DNA of 5,704 bases from Hyphomicrobiales bacterium. Its GTDB lineage: Bacteria > Pseudomonadota > Alphaproteobacteria > Rhizobiales > Xanthobacteraceae. The translations under genes were made by a program, and so were the position numbers. Location: positions 1-5,704 of the forward strand of contig JACQDO010000382.1 of the NCBI GenBank assembly GCA_016201085.1, written 5' to 3'. Shown in pieces: positions 4,842 to 5,704 of the stretch; the stretch's first letter is position 1, and the number at the start of each line of letters is the position of its first letter. The notes beneath the pieces were generated by a model that ran no database searches, had not been told where the DNA came from, and worked only from the letters and a program-made list of their open reading frames with translations.

Positions 4842-4918
4842 CGTCGGTTTCCTTTCCCCGCTCATGCGTTAGAATGCACTATGACATATTTTTCCGCGCC
4901 CGCCCGAAGCCTTCGCCC
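4842..4918. promoter_or_regulatory. Shared divergent promoter region of the CMD and Gfo/Idh genes
   Basis: Only 77 bp separate the two divergent starts, so their promoters must overlap or one must lie inside a gene. The AT-richest part is about 4868-4892 (TTAGAATGCACTATGACAT and a T-run). No -35/-10 pair fits well in either direction. Confidence 0.4.
4850..4859 (-). promoter_or_regulatory. Ribosome binding site deciding the CMD-gene start
   Basis: On the minus strand this reads GGGGAAAGGA, with AGGA 8 nt before the ATG at 4841. It lies inside the longer possible reading from 4865, which argues for the shorter protein. Confidence 0.6.
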
Positions 4919-5704
4919 ATGATCGACGCCGCCGTCATCGGCCTCGGGCGCTGGGGCAAGAACATCGTCGAATCCGTGCAGGGCAAAAGCCAGCGCCTGC
5001 GCTTCATCCGTGGGGTCAGCAAGGAGCCCGAGCTGGTCCGCGACTTCGCCGCCGCCAAGGGCTTCGAACTCACCACCGAATTCGAGCAGGCGGTGGCCGA
5101 TCCGCGCGTGCAGGCGGTATTCCTGGCAACGCCGCACTCGCTACACGTGCAGCAGATTTCTCACGTCGCCGCGGCCGACAAGCCGGTCTGGTGCGAGAAG
5201 CCGCTGGCGCTGACGCGCTCTGAGGCCGAACGCGCCGTCGCGGCCTGCGCCAAGGCCGGCGTGCCGTTCGCGCTCGGCAACAACAAGCGTTGTTTTTCGT
5301 CCATGCGCGAACTCAAGCGCGTGGTGGCCGACGGCAGCATCGGCGAGGTGCTGCACATCGAAGCCAATTTCACCAACGAGCACTCGACGCGCGTGAAGGG
5401 CGGCTGGCGCGACGATCCGAACGAGTCGCCGGGCGGCGGCATGACCGGCGCCGGCCTGCATCTGATCGATGCCTTCGTCAACCTCGCCGGCCCGATCGCC
5501 AAGGTGGACGCGCGCCTGTTCGCGCAGAAGGCGCCGCCCGATCCGCGCGATGCCGCCGCCGCGCTGGTGGAATTCGCCGGTGGCGCCACCGGCGTGCTGG
5601 CGACCGTGCGCGCCGCGCCGATGTACTGGCGCATCATGGTGTTCGGCAGCAAGGGCTGGGCGGAGGCGCGCGACGAGACGACGCTCACGGTCGCCAAGAT
5701 CGGC
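4919..5704 (+). CDS. Gfo/Idh/MocA-family NAD(P)-dependent oxidoreductase, C-terminus beyond right edge
   Basis: 262 codons are open to the window end. The protein begins MIDAAVIGLGRWGKN, with the Rossmann dinucleotide motif GLGRWG at residues 8-13. FLATPHSLH (68-76) and CEKPLA (92-97) follow; Glu93-Lys94-Pro95 is the family hallmark, the lysine being catalytic. The second, beta-sheet domain starts near 125 and contains GSIGEVLHIEANF (139-151) and GGGMTGAGLHLID (172-184), where His181 and Asp184 match the family's HxxxD/HxxD-like active-site pair. Members oxidise or reduce sugars, inositols or dihydrodiols with NAD(P); the substrate cannot be read here. Members usually have 330-400 residues, so perhaps 70-140 are missing. 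An upstream in-frame ATG at 4874 would add MHYDIFFRARPKPSP, but the fold begins right after 4919 as is usual, so I prefer 4919 despite a weak Shine-Dalgarno. Confidence 0.9.
   Translation, partial: MIDAAVIGLGRWGKNIVESVQGKSQRLRFIRGVSKEPELVRDFAAAKGFELTTEFEQAVADPRVQAVFLATPHSLHVQQISHVAAADKPVWCEKPLALTRSEAERAVAACAKAGVPFALGNNKRCFSSMRELKRVVADGSIGEVLHIEANFTNEHSTRVKGGWRDDPNESPGGGMTGAGLHLIDAFVNLAGPIAKVDARLFAQKAPPDPRDAAAALVEFAGGATGVLATVRAAPMYWRIMVFGSKGWAEARDETTLTVAKIG

Noticed and set aside
4470..4922. Plus-strand open frame of 150 codons
   Set aside because: It is antisense to the CMD gene; the minus strand shows the conserved family sequence.
5161..5697. Minus-strand open frame of 178 codons near the right edge
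   Set aside because: It is antisense to the Gfo/Idh oxidoreductase, which has GLGRWG and EKP motifs in the plus strand.

Overview
The window looks like chromosomal DNA of a high-GC alphaproteobacterium, most probably a member of the Bradyrhizobium/Rhodopseudomonas group (Nitrobacteraceae). This is inferred from the roughly 65-78% GC coding DNA, the SodB and GT39 protein styles and the gene types; no 16S or other phylogenetic marker is present.

Layout. (1) Bases 1-243, minus strand: the N-terminal 81 residues of an unrecognised small membrane protein that runs off the left edge. (2) 244-582: a 339-bp divergent intergenic region with an AT-rich core, short repeats and the sodB leader. (3) 583-1182, plus: sodB, an intact iron-type superoxide dismutase. 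(4) 1210-2873, plus: a GT39/PMT-like polytopic glycosyltransferase gene starting 27 bp after sodB and broken by a -1 frameshift near 2020-2027. (5) 2998-4373, plus: a lower-GC gene (two sampled lines are 50-52% GC, against 67-78% in flanking genes). Read through one in-frame TAG and one missing base it gives a single protein of about 458 residues, with a beta-rich N-terminal half and a C-terminal HEPN domain carrying an intact R-X4-H ribonuclease motif, resembling ApeA-type anti-phage HEPN proteins. (6) 4458-4841, minus: a carboxymuconolactone-decarboxylase-family protein. (7) 4919 to the right edge, plus: a Gfo/Idh/MocA-family oxidoreductase, open at the 3' end, divergent from (6) across 77 bp.

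How the genes fit together. sodB and the glycosyltransferase may share a transcript, but no functional link is evident. The CMD and Gfo/Idh genes share a divergent promoter region and could belong to one small-molecule catabolic function; no substrate can be read from the sequence. The HEPN gene looks like an acquired, now damaged defence gene dropped between ordinary chromosomal genes. Short direct repeats lie on both sides of it, and a set of competing hairpins lies just upstream.

The most notable content is this decayed (or mis-sequenced) HEPN defence-type gene. I found no CRISPR array, tRNA, rRNA, insertion sequence or integrase gene.
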